Positions 1-8,657 of a stretch of 43,120 nucleotides of DNA are shown here, piece by piece. The number at the start of each line of letters is the position of its first letter. The first letter of the stretch is position 1. The stretch is taken from the NCBI GenBank assembly GCA_900754255.1, contig CAAECI010000008.1:1-43120 (forward strand), in the 5' to 3' direction. The position numbers and the translations under genes are program-made. This DNA is from an uncultured Succinivibrio sp. Its GTDB lineage: Bacteria > Pseudomonadota > Gammaproteobacteria > Enterobacterales > Succinivibrionaceae. Under the pieces are notes generated by a model that worked only from the letters and a program-made list of their open reading frames with translations, was not told the origin of the DNA and made no database searches.

Positions 1-97
1 CTTTTAAAAAGGAGGTCTTGTCAACGTAGTAGGCTCCGCTTTCAATGAGCTCTGAGAATTCCTCCGTGCCCGTAAGCACTACTTCTTTTGATGACAT
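1..97 (-). CDS. AAA-ATPase-like / PD-(D/E)XK nuclease-fused family protein, N-terminal fragment
   Basis: Only the first 32 codons are inside the window; the gene runs off the left edge. The start ATG is at 97 on the minus strand and has a strong GGAGGGAG ribosome site just upstream. The visible residues include a phenylalanine-leucine-isoleucine stretch followed by G-A-Y-Y-V-D-K-T at about residues 22-29. The YYVDKT motif is the hallmark of the N-terminus of the AAA-ATPase-like family (PF09820). Members usually carry a C-terminal PD-(D/E)XK nuclease-like domain and are abundant, often multi-copy, in gut bacteria. Their role is unknown. The assignment rests on this one motif, so the rest of the protein cannot be judged. 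Confidence 0.65.
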   Translation of the reverse strand, partial: MSSKEVVLTGTEEFSELIESGAYYVDKTSFLK

Positions 98-225
98 AGA
101 CTCTCCCTCCTTAAACTCCCTAAATTAGATTTTAGCATTGCAGAGGTGATATTTTTTCTATGTAAAAAGTTAACAGCTCATAGCTTTTGATCTTGAATAT
201 CAGCGTCCGTTTTGAAAATTTCTGT

Positions 226-244
226 AGATCCTAAAAGAGGATCT
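226..244 (-). terminator. Weak hairpin downstream of the alpha-2-macroglobulin gene
   Basis: A 7-bp perfect stem (AGATCCT / AGGATCT, loop AAAAG) lies 34 bp beyond the stop of the minus-strand gene. It has no clear U-run on the minus strand, so it is at best a weak or Rho-assisted end. Confidence 0.25.
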
Positions 245-277
245 GAAAGAACAGTGCTTAGAATGCTTGCTTCTTTT

Positions 278-3200
278 TTATTCTATATTGATACGTCCGT
301 TTACGGATACCGGAATGACTCCGGTGTTACCCGCAGCATCAAAGAAATTGATCTGCGGGATCACAAAGCTTCCTGGAAAGTCGGCTCTTACTACGGCTGC
401 AATGCGGAAAAGCTTGGCGCGGTTGGTTCCGACATTTACCTCAAAGGTATTGTCCGCACGGCGGAAGAACGATACCGGATAGAGCATATCCACGTGCGGG
501 AAGCGCGGTTCGTTTACGCTTAGGAAACGCTCGAGTATGAGTCCCGAGCTTAGCGAGACCAACAGCTTCATATCCTGCCTCGTATGCTCCTTGGCTCGTA
601 CCTCAATTACCATCTGCAACTCGTTGCCCTGTTTGATATTGACAACTTGGTTCGGATTAAGGCGATGTCCGCTGGTATTGTAGAAGCGTAAGCTCCCCTC
701 ATAGACGGAGTTAGGATCGGTTTGTTCCTGGAAGCCGCCGTAGGATTTGATCATCAAGGTGGCGTAGCTAGGCCAGCTATAAGGATTTTTAATCTCATAG
801 GAGGCCTGTTTGTCCGAAAACTCCTTCATGCTCATATGATCTGCGGATACAAATTTTAACTGGGACATAAGGGTTGCAAACACGGGTGTTTGCTCCGTGA
901 TTGTTTCCTTGTTGCGATACAATTTTTTAATAAGTTGCGGCAGATGATCCTTTTCGTTTAGGAAGTTACAGGCAAACATAAGCATGGCGGCATTGTAGGC
1001 TGAAGATGAGAAGACAGGCTCACCGAATTCTGCATACTTTTGGTTTAGCATATCGCGGTCAAACGAATCAGCAACGCCGTTCATTTTTATTCTCAGATCC
1101 TCAATGGCATTAAATTGGGCAAGTCCCAGCTGCAAAAGCTGCATTGCTCTGCGTCGGTCTCCGCTTTTGGCCGTAAGTACTGCTATCAGGGCTAAGGCCG
1201 AGGGAGATTTTATGGAGTGCTGTGACGACAGCTTGTGCGTAAGAGCTTTGGCCGCGACAATATTGCCACTTTCCATAAGAGCCCAAACAGCCATGGCCTG
1301 ATCGTAATAGCTGCCGTCGCCGCGGGCTATTTCGGACAGTCGCCGCATGCAGCTGACAGCCACCTCTCGATTGACAATGAAGCCGCGCCGCATCCCCGCA
1401 TTTAAAGCTTGTGCTACCTTGATGGCCACTGTGTTGCGCATTTCCAGATCGGAGGAGTAGAGCTGCAGGGCTCCCTGAGATCCGAGATCGGCTACCAGAG
1501 AGTCGAGCATGTCCTGCAAATGCTGTTTGAATTTTTCCTTGCTCAGAGGAGTTTTGCTTAGAACCGTAAAAAGATTTAAATCGTCGTTTGGGATCAGATC
1601 CTCGGAGTTGCAATCCAAAAGCGCGGACAGAGCAAAGAGACGGTTGAGTATGTTACTGCCCGTTGCATTTATGAGGGCGTCGACATAGCCTTTGCGATTT
1701 AAAAAAGGAATGGGACTGATGTCAACTGCGGCCTTCAGTTTGACTCTTAATTGATCGGGAGTATAGCTTCGGCGATCCGCTCCGTTAAGATGTATACATT
1801 CGGTCAGGTGACTTATGGAGGTCGGCTGCTTGACTCTGATGGGTATGATCTTGGTGCTGTAGTGAGCATCATAATTGCCGTCGATGCGTATATAAGCGTT
1901 ACCGGTTGTCATGGCGGCGGTGACCGGCATGATATATTCAACCTCTGCGCCGCTATCGAGCATGAAGCTGCGATCCAAAAGACATTTTGCCTGACCGTTA
2001 CAGCTTATTGCCAGCTTAAATTTTCGTACGCTCTCGGAGGTATTGTTAACGATCCTGACCTTGGCAAGGGCTGTGTCGCCTATATTGACCGTATCGGGCA
2101 TATCCAAATCCATGCTGAAGGGCTTAGAAATTTCAACGCTGCGATTGATTACGGAATAGCCGTATTTATTCCATACAAGCAGTCTTATATGTAAAAAGCC
2201 GCTTTCATCCGGAACCTTAAAATGCAAGTTGTCCCCTGCAATCTCGGAGGTTTGGATGCCGGAATAGAAAAAGGTTTGTATATCCTTATCGCTCGAGGCA
2301 TACATTTCATCCATGCCGTCACTTAAGCGTTCCGTTTTTTTCTCCAGCAGTACCGCTACGGCAAAATAGGTTTTGGTCTTGTGACTAATTCCCGTTACGT
2401 TCAAATTTACGTCTCGACCCGCTACGGGTAATTGCGAGAAGGTAATGCTGGGCGAGAGCTTGGCATCGGGGCGGTTTATAGCAAATACGGCCTTGCCGCG
2501 GGCACGCATTATCCCGCGCATGTTGCGGCTGTAAAAGGCCAGCACACTGACGGTGGCTTTATCACCCAGATCCTTGGTAAGTCCGATGAGGAATTTATTA
2601 TCACCGCGTTTTATTTTCATAAGCGAGCGGGTGACGGACAGTCCCGATTCGATCTCAACGACGGCATTTCCGTCGTAGGGGCTGGCAAAGGACACCTCAA
2701 CAGGATCCCCTGGCCATGTTATCTGCTTGGGAACTGCTAATTTGAGCTCGCCCTCAAGCAGATCAATTTTGCGGAAAGCGTTTACAAACACCAGCTCGGT
2801 GACAATTCCGTCCTGGGTGGCGGCTCTTATGAAATATTCGCCGCCGTCCTTAGGAACCTTGATTGATCCTTGATTTTGATCACCGGCTGAGAGTGTGACT
2901 GCCCCAGAGCTTAAAAGGGTACGCTCCCTGCGCATGTCAAAGCGCCAGCCCTCGGGAAAGTGCTCGTATACGCCCATGTTTTGCAATTTGAATAAATTGA
3001 AATAAACACGACCGGCTACGGTTTTTCCGTATTTATCGATGAGCTTTACCTGTACCTCATCGGAGTTAACCTCGTGTTTGAGGGCGCAGATATTGTTTTG
3101 AGCTTTAATATTGAAATGCTTAATGAAATGCGAGGATCTGCCGTTTGCATCCGAGATCACCGAGGCAATGTCGGCCCGCAGGGGATAGCCGGTATCCGGA

Positions 3201-4870
3201 AGCTTGAAGCTTAGCGAGACATTGCCATGCTCGTTGCTGCGACTGTCGCTAAAGTGCATGAAATCCGTCAGGGTACTGTGAAATTTCGGATCAGGCCCGG
3301 TTACGTAATCCTTATAATTTTTAAAGGGATTGCGATCAAGATTGAAGAACAGCCAAGAGTCGGCTGTAAGCCCCGAGGCCGGGGAGGAATCACGGAAGGA
3401 GGCTTTGAGCTTTATGAATTCATCCGTGCCGGCCGTAAGATCTCCTTGCGAGACGGTGGATTTTATGGAAAAGTCCGAGGCCCTCTGACTTTGGACGTTA
3501 AAGCCCTTTAGCGCCATCAGCTTGCCGTTATGATCTGAAAGTCTTATGGTCCACCTGCCGGGATTGCATTGGGATGGGATCTTAAACTGCAGTGAAAAGC
3601 TCGAACCGCCCTCGTTATAGAGAAAATGATCGCGCACGGCAGCCCCTGCAGGCGAGATCACCTGAGCGCGCAGGCTGTTTACGCCCGAGGCCTTAAGATC
3701 CGCATTGCGCGAGACTACGATGAGGTGGACGGTTTCGCCCGGACGGTAGTTATTTTTGTCAACAACCGCCAAGATCCCCTCGTTATTAAGCTTGTCGCCG
3801 CTGTCGAAGATCTGCTCATTATTTTCAAAGGGCGGAAGGTAAATGCGCGAGCTGCCTTCGTCCGCCTCGATTAGTGCGTAGCTGGGCTCATTGTCATACT
3901 CCTTTGAAAAAGCCGAGAGCTCGCAGTGTCCGTATTTGTCGGTAGTGCCCGAGGCCGTAAGCTTGCCAGCTTTTGTATAGAATTCTACTCTGGCATTATT
4001 GAGGGCGTTGCCGGTTTTGCCGGAATGAGCCTCCACATGCACGGTGTGCCCGCGCCGAGTCAGGCTTACCGACAGCGATTTTGATTGGGTAAGTTTTGCT
4101 CCCCAAACCGCACCCGGTCTTATTTTGATGGTCTCCGTGAGTCCTTTAATGTCATCAATGATGGGATCAAAGGCCATGATGAGCGGAGTTCCTCCGGTTG
4201 CCGTGCCGTAATTGAGTGAAAAATGCGAAATCACGGGAGTGTTGTTCTGATTGTCTATATTTATAATTTTGCCGTCTACGAGGCGGCCGCCCGAATGTAT
4301 AAGCTGCAAAGCCTTTTCAACGCCTATATTGCTTTTATAGTCGCTTTGGAAGATATCAGAGGCGACAGCATCGTCAGGAATGGAAAAAACGGCCACACCG
4401 ATTTTGCCTATATTGACGGAGCGCAAAAAAAGACTGAGGCGACGAGGATCGGCGGATTCACCGGCAATGCCTGGATCATCTAACAAAGAAAACTGAGGTC
4501 GTTTGGAGGCCGTGGTGAGGTTCCATACCTCGTCGTGACTTAAAGATCCGCCGCCCTCGGCGGACAAATATCTCATGATCCCAAAGCTGTAATCCGTACC
4601 GAATTCAAGCTCGTGGGCGCATATTTCTTTACCCTTCTGACTTAGGATCGGGGCCGCGGCACGGCTTAGGTTTTTGGTGCTGACGCGAAAAAACTTGGAA
4701 AGATCCGTTGCCGAAATATGCGCCAGATCGCGGGAGAAGGTTACGCATACAGCAGGTCTCGACCCATCGAATTTTTCCTTCAGCGATACCACGGAAAGCG
4801 GATCGGCAGAGGCCGCGGCATATAGTACCGTGCACACGATCATTGTGATCGTGAACAATTTTCGAAACAT
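278..4870 (-). CDS. Bacterial alpha-2-macroglobulin, YfaS/MagD-like, without a thioester motif
   Basis: The product is about 1530 residues, close to E. coli YfaS. Bacterial alpha-2-macroglobulins are periplasmic proteins thought to trap proteases. I start at the ATG at 4870, not at an upstream in-frame codon (4927). It has a CGGAG ribosome site 8 bases ahead and begins a clear Sec signal peptide, with a likely cut after A-S-A at residue 22. There is no lipobox cysteine, so a soluble periplasmic form is expected. Residues 368-389 carry the D-K-N-N-Y-R-P-G-E-T-V motif that opens the MG2 domain. The region where thioester-bearing members have C-x-E-Q (before the N-R-L-F stretch) lacks it, as in YfaS. 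No pbpC lies beside it, unlike yfhM. The family is clear; the target is unknown. Confidence 0.85.
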   Translation of the reverse strand: MFRKLFTITMIVCTVLYAAASADPLSVVSLKEKFDGSRPAVCVTFSRDLAHISATDLSKFFRVSTKNLSRAAAPILSQKGKEICAHELEFGTDYSFGIMRYLSAEGGGSLSHDEVWNLTTASKRPQFSLLDDPGIAGESADPRRLSLFLRSVNIGKIGVAVFSIPDDAVASDIFQSDYKSNIGVEKALQLIHSGGRLVDGKIINIDNQNNTPVISHFSLNYGTATGGTPLIMAFDPIIDDIKGLTETIKIRPGAVWGAKLTQSKSLSVSLTRRGHTVHVEAHSGKTGNALNNARVEFYTKAGKLTASGTTDKYGHCELSAFSKEYDNEPSYALIEADEGSSRIYLPPFENNEQIFDSGDKLNNEGILAVVDKNNYRPGETVHLIVVSRNADLKASGVNSLRAQVISPAGAAVRDHFLYNEGGSSFSLQFKIPSQCNPGRWTIRLSDHNGKLMALKGFNVQSQRASDFSIKSTVSQGDLTAGTDEFIKLKASFRDSSPASGLTADSWLFFNLDRNPFKNYKDYVTGPDPKFHSTLTDFMHFSDSRSNEHGNVSLSFKLPDTGYPLRADIASVISDANGRSSHFIKHFNIKAQNNICALKHEVNSDEVQVKLIDKYGKTVAGRVYFNLFKLQNMGVYEHFPEGWRFDMRRERTLLSSGAVTLSAGDQNQGSIKVPKDGGEYFIRAATQDGIVTELVFVNAFRKIDLLEGELKLAVPKQITWPGDPVEVSFASPYDGNAVVEIESGLSVTRSLMKIKRGDNKFLIGLTKDLGDKATVSVLAFYSRNMRGIMRARGKAVFAINRPDAKLSPSITFSQLPVAGRDVNLNVTGISHKTKTYFAVAVLLEKKTERLSDGMDEMYASSDKDIQTFFYSGIQTSEIAGDNLHFKVPDESGFLHIRLLVWNKYGYSVINRSVEISKPFSMDLDMPDTVNIGDTALAKVRIVNNTSESVRKFKLAISCNGQAKCLLDRSFMLDSGAEVEYIMPVTAAMTTGNAYIRIDGNYDAHYSTKIIPIRVKQPTSISHLTECIHLNGADRRSYTPDQLRVKLKAAVDISPIPFLNRKGYVDALINATGSNILNRLFALSALLDCNSEDLIPNDDLNLFTVLSKTPLSKEKFKQHLQDMLDSLVADLGSQGALQLYSSDLEMRNTVAIKVAQALNAGMRRGFIVNREVAVSCMRRLSEIARGDGSYYDQAMAVWALMESGNIVAAKALTHKLSSQHSIKSPSALALIAVLTAKSGDRRRAMQLLQLGLAQFNAIEDLRIKMNGVADSFDRDMLNQKYAEFGEPVFSSSAYNAAMLMFACNFLNEKDHLPQLIKKLYRNKETITEQTPVFATLMSQLKFVSADHMSMKEFSDKQASYEIKNPYSWPSYATLMIKSYGGFQEQTDPNSVYEGSLRFYNTSGHRLNPNQVVNIKQGNELQMVIEVRAKEHTRQDMKLLVSLSSGLILERFLSVNEPRFPHVDMLYPVSFFRRADNTFEVNVGTNRAKLFRIAAVVRADFPGSFVIPQINFFDAAGNTGVIPVSVNGRINIE

Positions 4871-4974
4871 GCTAATCTCCGAAAGCAACGCTTTACATAA
4901 AGCGGAGCATCTAAAGTCCGCTCTCAATACTTATCTATTTGAATTTTGCCTCGCCCATTAATGATGGCGAGGTA

Positions 4975-5003
4975 GGATCTGACGCAGATCCTGTTTTTTT
5001 TTT
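4975..5003 (+). terminator. Strong intrinsic terminator on the plus strand with no obvious upstream gene
   Basis: The stem GGATCTG / CAGATCC has a 3-base loop and is followed by TG and ten T residues. A second hairpin (CCTCGCC / GGCGAGG, 4949-4972) lies directly before it. The terminator points along the plus strand, but the only gene to its left runs the other way. Confidence 0.7.
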
Positions 5004-5336
5004 ACTCGGTGCTGAATTCTTTTCGCCGGATCTGCATTTTACACAAATGCAACGGCGCTGTGCCTTACATATATCTCGTCTTCGCTACATATTTTGTTTT
5101 TATGGGTCTGAGTATTATTGAATTTGGTAAAGGCAAATTTTGGGGTATTGCTTTTAGGGCCGGATCTTTACGAGGATCAAATCCTTTTTTTGATGCTCAG
5201 ACAAACGCAAAGAGGATGAACTTGGCGACGACAAAAAATATCAAATCATCACCAAGGGGTGATTTCCGGCAAATCTGATGCCCGACCGATACAATCACAG
5301 CCTTTTAATAAAAAGAGAGAGACGATCTCCATGCGC

Positions 5337-5397
5337 ACCGGCAGCATAGAAAAAATTGATGATGAATATGTCCGAAATGGTACTGCCGGTATTTTTT
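5337..5397 (+). terminator. Possible terminator or attenuator with a long loop
   Basis: An 8-bp perfect stem, ACCGGCAG with CTGCCGGT, has a 38-base loop and is followed by A and six T residues. It lies about 290 bases upstream of the kinase start. The long loop makes it uncertain. Confidence 0.3.
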
Positions 5398-5686
5398 GCT
5401 TCATCCAACCTCACATAGGTGAATGTCGAAGAGATCACGCATGGCAAATAAGCCATAACTTGTCAGATCTTCAAAAAAATCTAGGGTTGACTTGACATTC
5501 TAAATCCAACCTCAAAAGAGTAATACCCGAATTTTTATACGGCAGGAGCGACTGTAAATTTAAGAGCACGAAAGAAAAAAATGCAGAGGTTAACTTATTT
5601 GTATGCTAAAGCGCAGAATATAAAGAGGCATTGGATACATTTTGGATCCGAGCTTTTTAATGGTGTCTTTGTTTGACGGAGAAAAA

Positions 5687-6586
5687 ATGCTTGTGAAAGA
5701 GCTTAAGAGTGGTCCGGCCGTGGGTCTTGGAGAGGTGCTCTTTGATGTGGTGGATCACCATGCAATTTTAGGCGGAGCGCCCTGTAATTTTGCCGCACAC
5801 TGTACGCAGGCGGGCCTTGATGCCTATGCCGTGGCGGCAGTTGGGAACGATGACTTGGGAGATGAGGCTCTTAGGCTTTTGGGAAATATGGGGGCGGCAA
5901 TAGTGAGATGCGGTTATAAAACCGGCACGGTTGAGGCCTCAATCGACGGTGAGGGAAAGGCGCATTACGTCTTCGATGAGGATTGCGCCTTTGATCATCT
6001 GCAACTTACGCAAAAGCATAAAAAACTTGCAGGGATGTGCTCGCTTTTGTGCTTCGGGACTTTGTGTCAGAGAGCGGAGCAATCGCGCAATTCCATAAGA
6101 GAGTTTTTAAGCCTTGCCAAGGACGCATTGCGCATTTTCGACGTTAATTTGCGCGGGAACTATTATTCAAAGGAGCTTTTGCTTTCATCCTTTCCTTTTT
6201 GCGATGTGGTTAAGCTCTCTGAGGATGAGCTTCCATTTTTGTGCGAGACGGCGGGGTGCGAATTAAGCGCCAAGGCCCTGTACGATTTTTTGGTAAGGAA
6301 ATTTGGGATCACGGGCCTTATTTATACAGCAGGCAGCTTAGGCAGTGATATTTATTGGGGTGAGGAGCATTCCTCATATCCTGCGCATCAAATTAAGATT
6401 GCCGATACCATTGGTGCTGGCGACAGCTTTACGGCGGCCTTTGCCGCTGCGCTTGTAAGCGGACGTAGCGTAAGCTGTGCACATGCAATTGCCTCCAGGG
6501 TGGCAGCCTACGTCTGCACCTGTCGCGGGGCCGTACCGCAGTGGACGCCCGAATTAAAGGCTCTGTTTGCAGATGTAACCTACTGA
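5687..6586 (+). CDS. PfkB-family sugar kinase, fructokinase-like
   Basis: The product is about 299 residues and should phosphorylate a sugar with ATP. The ATG at 5687 has GGAG five bases upstream, and the protein starts just ahead of the conserved G-L-G-E-V-L-F-D-V strand. A TTG at 5642 in the same frame lacks a ribosome site. The N-terminal L-G-G-A-P-C-N-F-A motif, the central F-D-V-N-L-R, and the C-terminal D-T-I-G-A-G-D-S-F anion-hole signature with the catalytic Asp all match the bacterial fructokinase branch of the PfkB family. It lies upstream of a ribokinase-like gene and rbsD in the same direction, so it may serve the same sugar locus. The substrate is not shown by the sequence; fructose is the family default. 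Confidence 0.85.
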   Translation: MLVKELKSGPAVGLGEVLFDVVDHHAILGGAPCNFAAHCTQAGLDAYAVAAVGNDDLGDEALRLLGNMGAAIVRCGYKTGTVEASIDGEGKAHYVFDEDCAFDHLQLTQKHKKLAGMCSLLCFGTLCQRAEQSRNSIREFLSLAKDALRIFDVNLRGNYYSKELLLSSFPFCDVVKLSEDELPFLCETAGCELSAKALYDFLVRKFGITGLIYTAGSLGSDIYWGEEHSSYPAHQIKIADTIGAGDSFTAAFAAALVSGRSVSCAHAIASRVAAYVCTCRGAVPQWTPELKALFADVTY

Positions 6587-6911
6587 TGATCTTCTAAACG
6601 GGAAATGTGACGCAGCTCGTTAAAAAGACAAATGTATGCGGTCTTATTAAAAAAGCTCCGTGATCCCAAGGCGGTAAATGGCTATACTGAAAATGTTTAT
6701 TTAACAAAGGGTGCGACAGATCCGGATGGCCTTAAGAGCTCACAACTGAGCTTTACGGGAATTTCCCTGCGACTTAGGATCGCAACGGAGCCTTTGGTTC
6801 ACAAGGGTATGTCAGGTACGCAGCCTCGGGCTAATTTTTTTAAGTCTGTTTTTTCGTTATCCGAGAGTATCTTGCGGCAGCTTTTGAATATTGCTCTTAA
6901 CAGAGGTTTAT
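6587..6911 (+). promoter_or_regulatory. Promoter and structured leader of the ribokinase-like gene
   Basis: No gene is supported here; a 98-codon frame has no family resemblance. A -10 TATACT lies at 6683-6688, inside CTATACTGAAAATG, which differs by one base from the -10 region of the transporter operon at 22306-22319. The 220-base leader holds hairpins AGCTCA/TGAGCT and GGGA/TCCC. A small AGCC/GGCT hairpin (6822-6832) is followed by AA and seven T residues, which could act as an attenuator. Confidence 0.4.
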
Positions 6912-7847
6912 ATGCCGAAGATCCTTAATTACGGTTCTCTTAATATCGATTACGTTTATGATGTTGCGCATTTCGTAGCCCCGGGGGAAACCCTGCGGGC
7001 CAAGAGTCGCAATATTTTTGCAGGCGGCAAGGGACTTAATCAGTCGGTGGCCTTAGCCCGTGCCGGCGGTAAGGTCTATCATGCCTGTGCCGTCGGAGCA
7101 TCTGACGGCGAGATCCTGCAAAGGGTCTTGGATGAAAACAAGATCGATCACTCCTTTTTGAAAAAAAGTGACGGGCCCTCTGGACATACCGTCATTCAGG
7201 TGGATGAGAAGGGGCAGAATTGCATTTTGCTCTTCGGCGGCGCCAACCAAACCATCAGCAAAGAGGATATAGACGCCACACTCGCAAATTTCAGCGCCGG
7301 CGACTATCTCGTTTTGCAAAATGAAACCAGCAACATCGCTTATATGATGGAAGAGGCGGCCAAAAAAGGGCTTAAGATCTGCTTTAACGTCTCGCCCTTT
7401 ACCAAGGAACTTTTAAGTCTTCCGCTAAAGCTTTGCTCCTATCTCATTGTCAATGAGCTTGAGGGGGCGGCGATGGTGGACATGGATCCGGACACTGATC
7501 CCTATATCTTGATTGAGAGTCTGTGTAAAAAATATCCCGACAGCTCCTTTGTCCTAACCTTAGGTGTGCGCGGCTCGATTTTAAAGCTCGCAGGAGCCGA
7601 TCCCATTTCCTGCCGATCCTTTAAGGTTCAGGCTGTGGACACGACGGCGGCGGGCGATACCTTTTTGGGCTATCTCATTACCAATTTGGCTTCAGATATG
7701 AATCCGGCGTTGGCGCTCAAATGTGCAACGGCAGCATCGGCGCTTGCCGTGCAGCGAAAGGGGGCAACTCCATCCATTCCCATGGCGCACGAGGTCTTGG
7801 ATTTTATCAAGAAGCAAAAGACGGACGTGCTTACGGATAAGCTGTAG
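6912..7847 (+). CDS. rbsK: Ribokinase-like PfkB-family kinase
   Basis: The product is about 311 residues, the usual ribokinase length. It should convert D-ribose (or a similar pentose) and ATP to the 5-phosphate in the cytoplasm. The ATG at 6912 has AGAGG eight bases upstream and opens directly into the G-S-L-N-I-D strand; the longer frame from 6891 lacks a ribosome site. The first PfkB signature is G-G-K-G-L-N-Q-S-V-A near residues 38-47. The second is D-T-T-A-A-G-D-T-F, with Ala replacing the usual first Gly of the G-A-G-D turn but the catalytic Asp kept. It sits 145 bases ahead of the broken rbsD, which is the classical rbsK/rbsD partnership. Ribose is the likely substrate; a branched or other pentose cannot be excluded. 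Confidence 0.8.
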   Translation: MPKILNYGSLNIDYVYDVAHFVAPGETLRAKSRNIFAGGKGLNQSVALARAGGKVYHACAVGASDGEILQRVLDENKIDHSFLKKSDGPSGHTVIQVDEKGQNCILLFGGANQTISKEDIDATLANFSAGDYLVLQNETSNIAYMMEEAAKKGLKICFNVSPFTKELLSLPLKLCSYLIVNELEGAAMVDMDPDTDPYILIESLCKKYPDSSFVLTLGVRGSILKLAGADPISCRSFKVQAVDTTAAGDTFLGYLITNLASDMNPALALKCATAASALAVQRKGATPSIPMAHEVLDFIKKQKTDVLTDKL

Positions 7848-7992
7848 GGGATCTCTATCCCGTTTTGACGGCCCTCTCTGCGCTGCCATGAAGGCAGCGG
7901 GGGATCGTATATCCCTGACGGAGAGGATCGCCGTGGCTTTTTATATCGAGAGCAAATAGATCCTCGCTATGTTGCAGGCAAAGGAGCAAATT

Positions 7993-8079
7993 ATGAAAAA
8001 AATAGGATGCCTTAATTCGGAGCTTTCATACGTGATCGCAAAGCTTGGGCACTTTGATACCCTGACGGTGGGGGAATAA
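7993..8079 (+). pseudogene. rbsD: rbsD (D-ribose pyranase), 5' fragment cut by a phage-like element
   Basis: The ATG at 7993 has AAGGAG six bases upstream. The 28 codons match the RbsD N-terminus: M-K-K, then L-N-S-E-L-S, then K-L-G-H-F-D-T-L, including the catalytic His of the L-G-H motif. Similarity stops after T-V-G, exactly where family members continue D-A-G-L-P; the frame then meets TAA at 8077. The remainder of the gene is at 20390-20701. RbsD interconverts pyranose and furanose ring forms of ribose before RbsK. This fragment keeps one catalytic residue but not the rest of the fold. Confidence 0.9.
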
Positions 8080-8499
8080 TAAGTTTCATATCTGCCATAT
8101 ATATCAATTGATTAGCACTGAGTTAGTGCGATATTTCCTAATGTTTCGGGTATTCAATCCCACCGGTTTAAAAGTTTTTTGAACTGGGGTAGGGTAGGGG
8201 GTCAAATTCAAGGCCTTGCCCCCAACAGGCTCATCAACCTCGCCTGTTACCCCACACAAAATTTTTCCTGTTTTTCCCAAAACCAAGATCCTTAACCTTT
8301 CTTCAAAAATTTTTTCACCTTTTTCAAATCTCTTCCCCCTCCCTTTTAAATCTTCTTTACCCCCTCTTCAAACCTCTAACCCTTAGCCTCCCTCCTAACC
8401 CTTTCCTAACTTCCTTTTCTCTGTTCCCTTAGAACCCTTATAAGTTATGTAGTCTTTAGGGCTAATGGGGTACTACGCCCTGAGAAAAGTGAGGTTGTT
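8080..8499. other. Gene-free left end of the element with an extremely G-poor tract
   Basis: No gene is supported. Near the junction are a GCACT/AGTGC hairpin (about 8115-8129) and an AACAGGC/GCCTGTT hairpin (8224-8248). From 8288 to 8422 the plus strand has a single G in 135 bases, so the minus strand is almost C-free and purine-rich. It contains CTAACCCTT twice (about 8375-8402), which on the minus strand gives spaced G runs. The 60-codon minus-strand frame over 8104-8286 shows no family resemblance. Confidence 0.55.
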
Positions 8500-8652
8500 A
8501 TGGTTATGGTTGAGGTGATTTTTATAGTTACATTGTTAGGGATGTTTGTATGTACGGTTTACTGCATCATTGCAGACAAGGTAGATAACGAAAGGTTAAT
8601 AGGTGTGGTTATGCTTTTGGGCATAATTGCGCTTGTCATAGCAGGGGTGTGA
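8500..8652 (+). CDS. Small membrane protein, 50 residues
   Basis: The ATG at 8500 has GAGG six bases upstream. The product has two hydrophobic stretches, about residues 4-24 and 35-50, separated by a charged D-K-V-D-N-E-R loop, so a two-pass inner-membrane protein is likely. It runs opposite to the neighbouring antirepressor gene and is followed closely by a second small membrane protein. In temperate phages, such genes at the edge of the early region can be superinfection-exclusion or holin-like proteins. No family is recognised, so no function is claimed. Confidence 0.55.
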   Translation: MVMVEVIFIVTLLGMFVCTVYCIIADKVDNERLIGVVMLLGIIALVIAGV

Positions 8653-8657
8653 AAGCA

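Larger units (their letters stand above)
4871..5686. other. Intergenic region between divergent alpha-2-macroglobulin and kinase genes
   Basis: No gene is supported over about 815 bases. It must hold the promoters of both divergent neighbours, but I see no convincing -35/-10 pair for either. An AGCGGA/TCCGCT hairpin lies in the probable leader of the minus-strand gene. A strong plus-strand terminator is at 4975-5003. A small ATCACC/GGTGAT hairpin is near 5250-5263. An 8-bp stem (ACCGGCAG 5337-5344 with CTGCCGGT 5383-5390) is followed by a T run. Short reading frames here show no family resemblance and no good ribosome sites. Confidence 0.5.

Noticed and set aside
5009..5278. 89-codon plus-strand frame in the alpha-2-macroglobulin/kinase gap
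   Set aside because: No ribosome site or domain; it starts inside the T run of the strong terminator region.
5331..5495. Short ORF starting at 5331 (54 residues)
   Set aside because: The ribosome site is poor and the product resembles no family; an 8-bp long-loop stem crosses it.
5487..5526. TTGACA with TAATAC as a kinase promoter
   Set aside because: The spacing is about 23 bases, too long for a standard promoter.
6632..6928. 98-codon plus-strand reading frame upstream of the ribokinase
   Set aside because: It has no ribosome site, no recognisable domain, and spans the apparent promoter and leader.
8100..8200. tRNA-like attachment site at the left junction
   Set aside because: The TTCAATCCC stretch resembles a T-arm, but there is no acceptor stem or other arm.
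8104..8286. Minus-strand ORF of 60 codons at the left end of the element
   Set aside because: No family resemblance or ribosome site; it overlaps a hairpin-rich, G-poor stretch.
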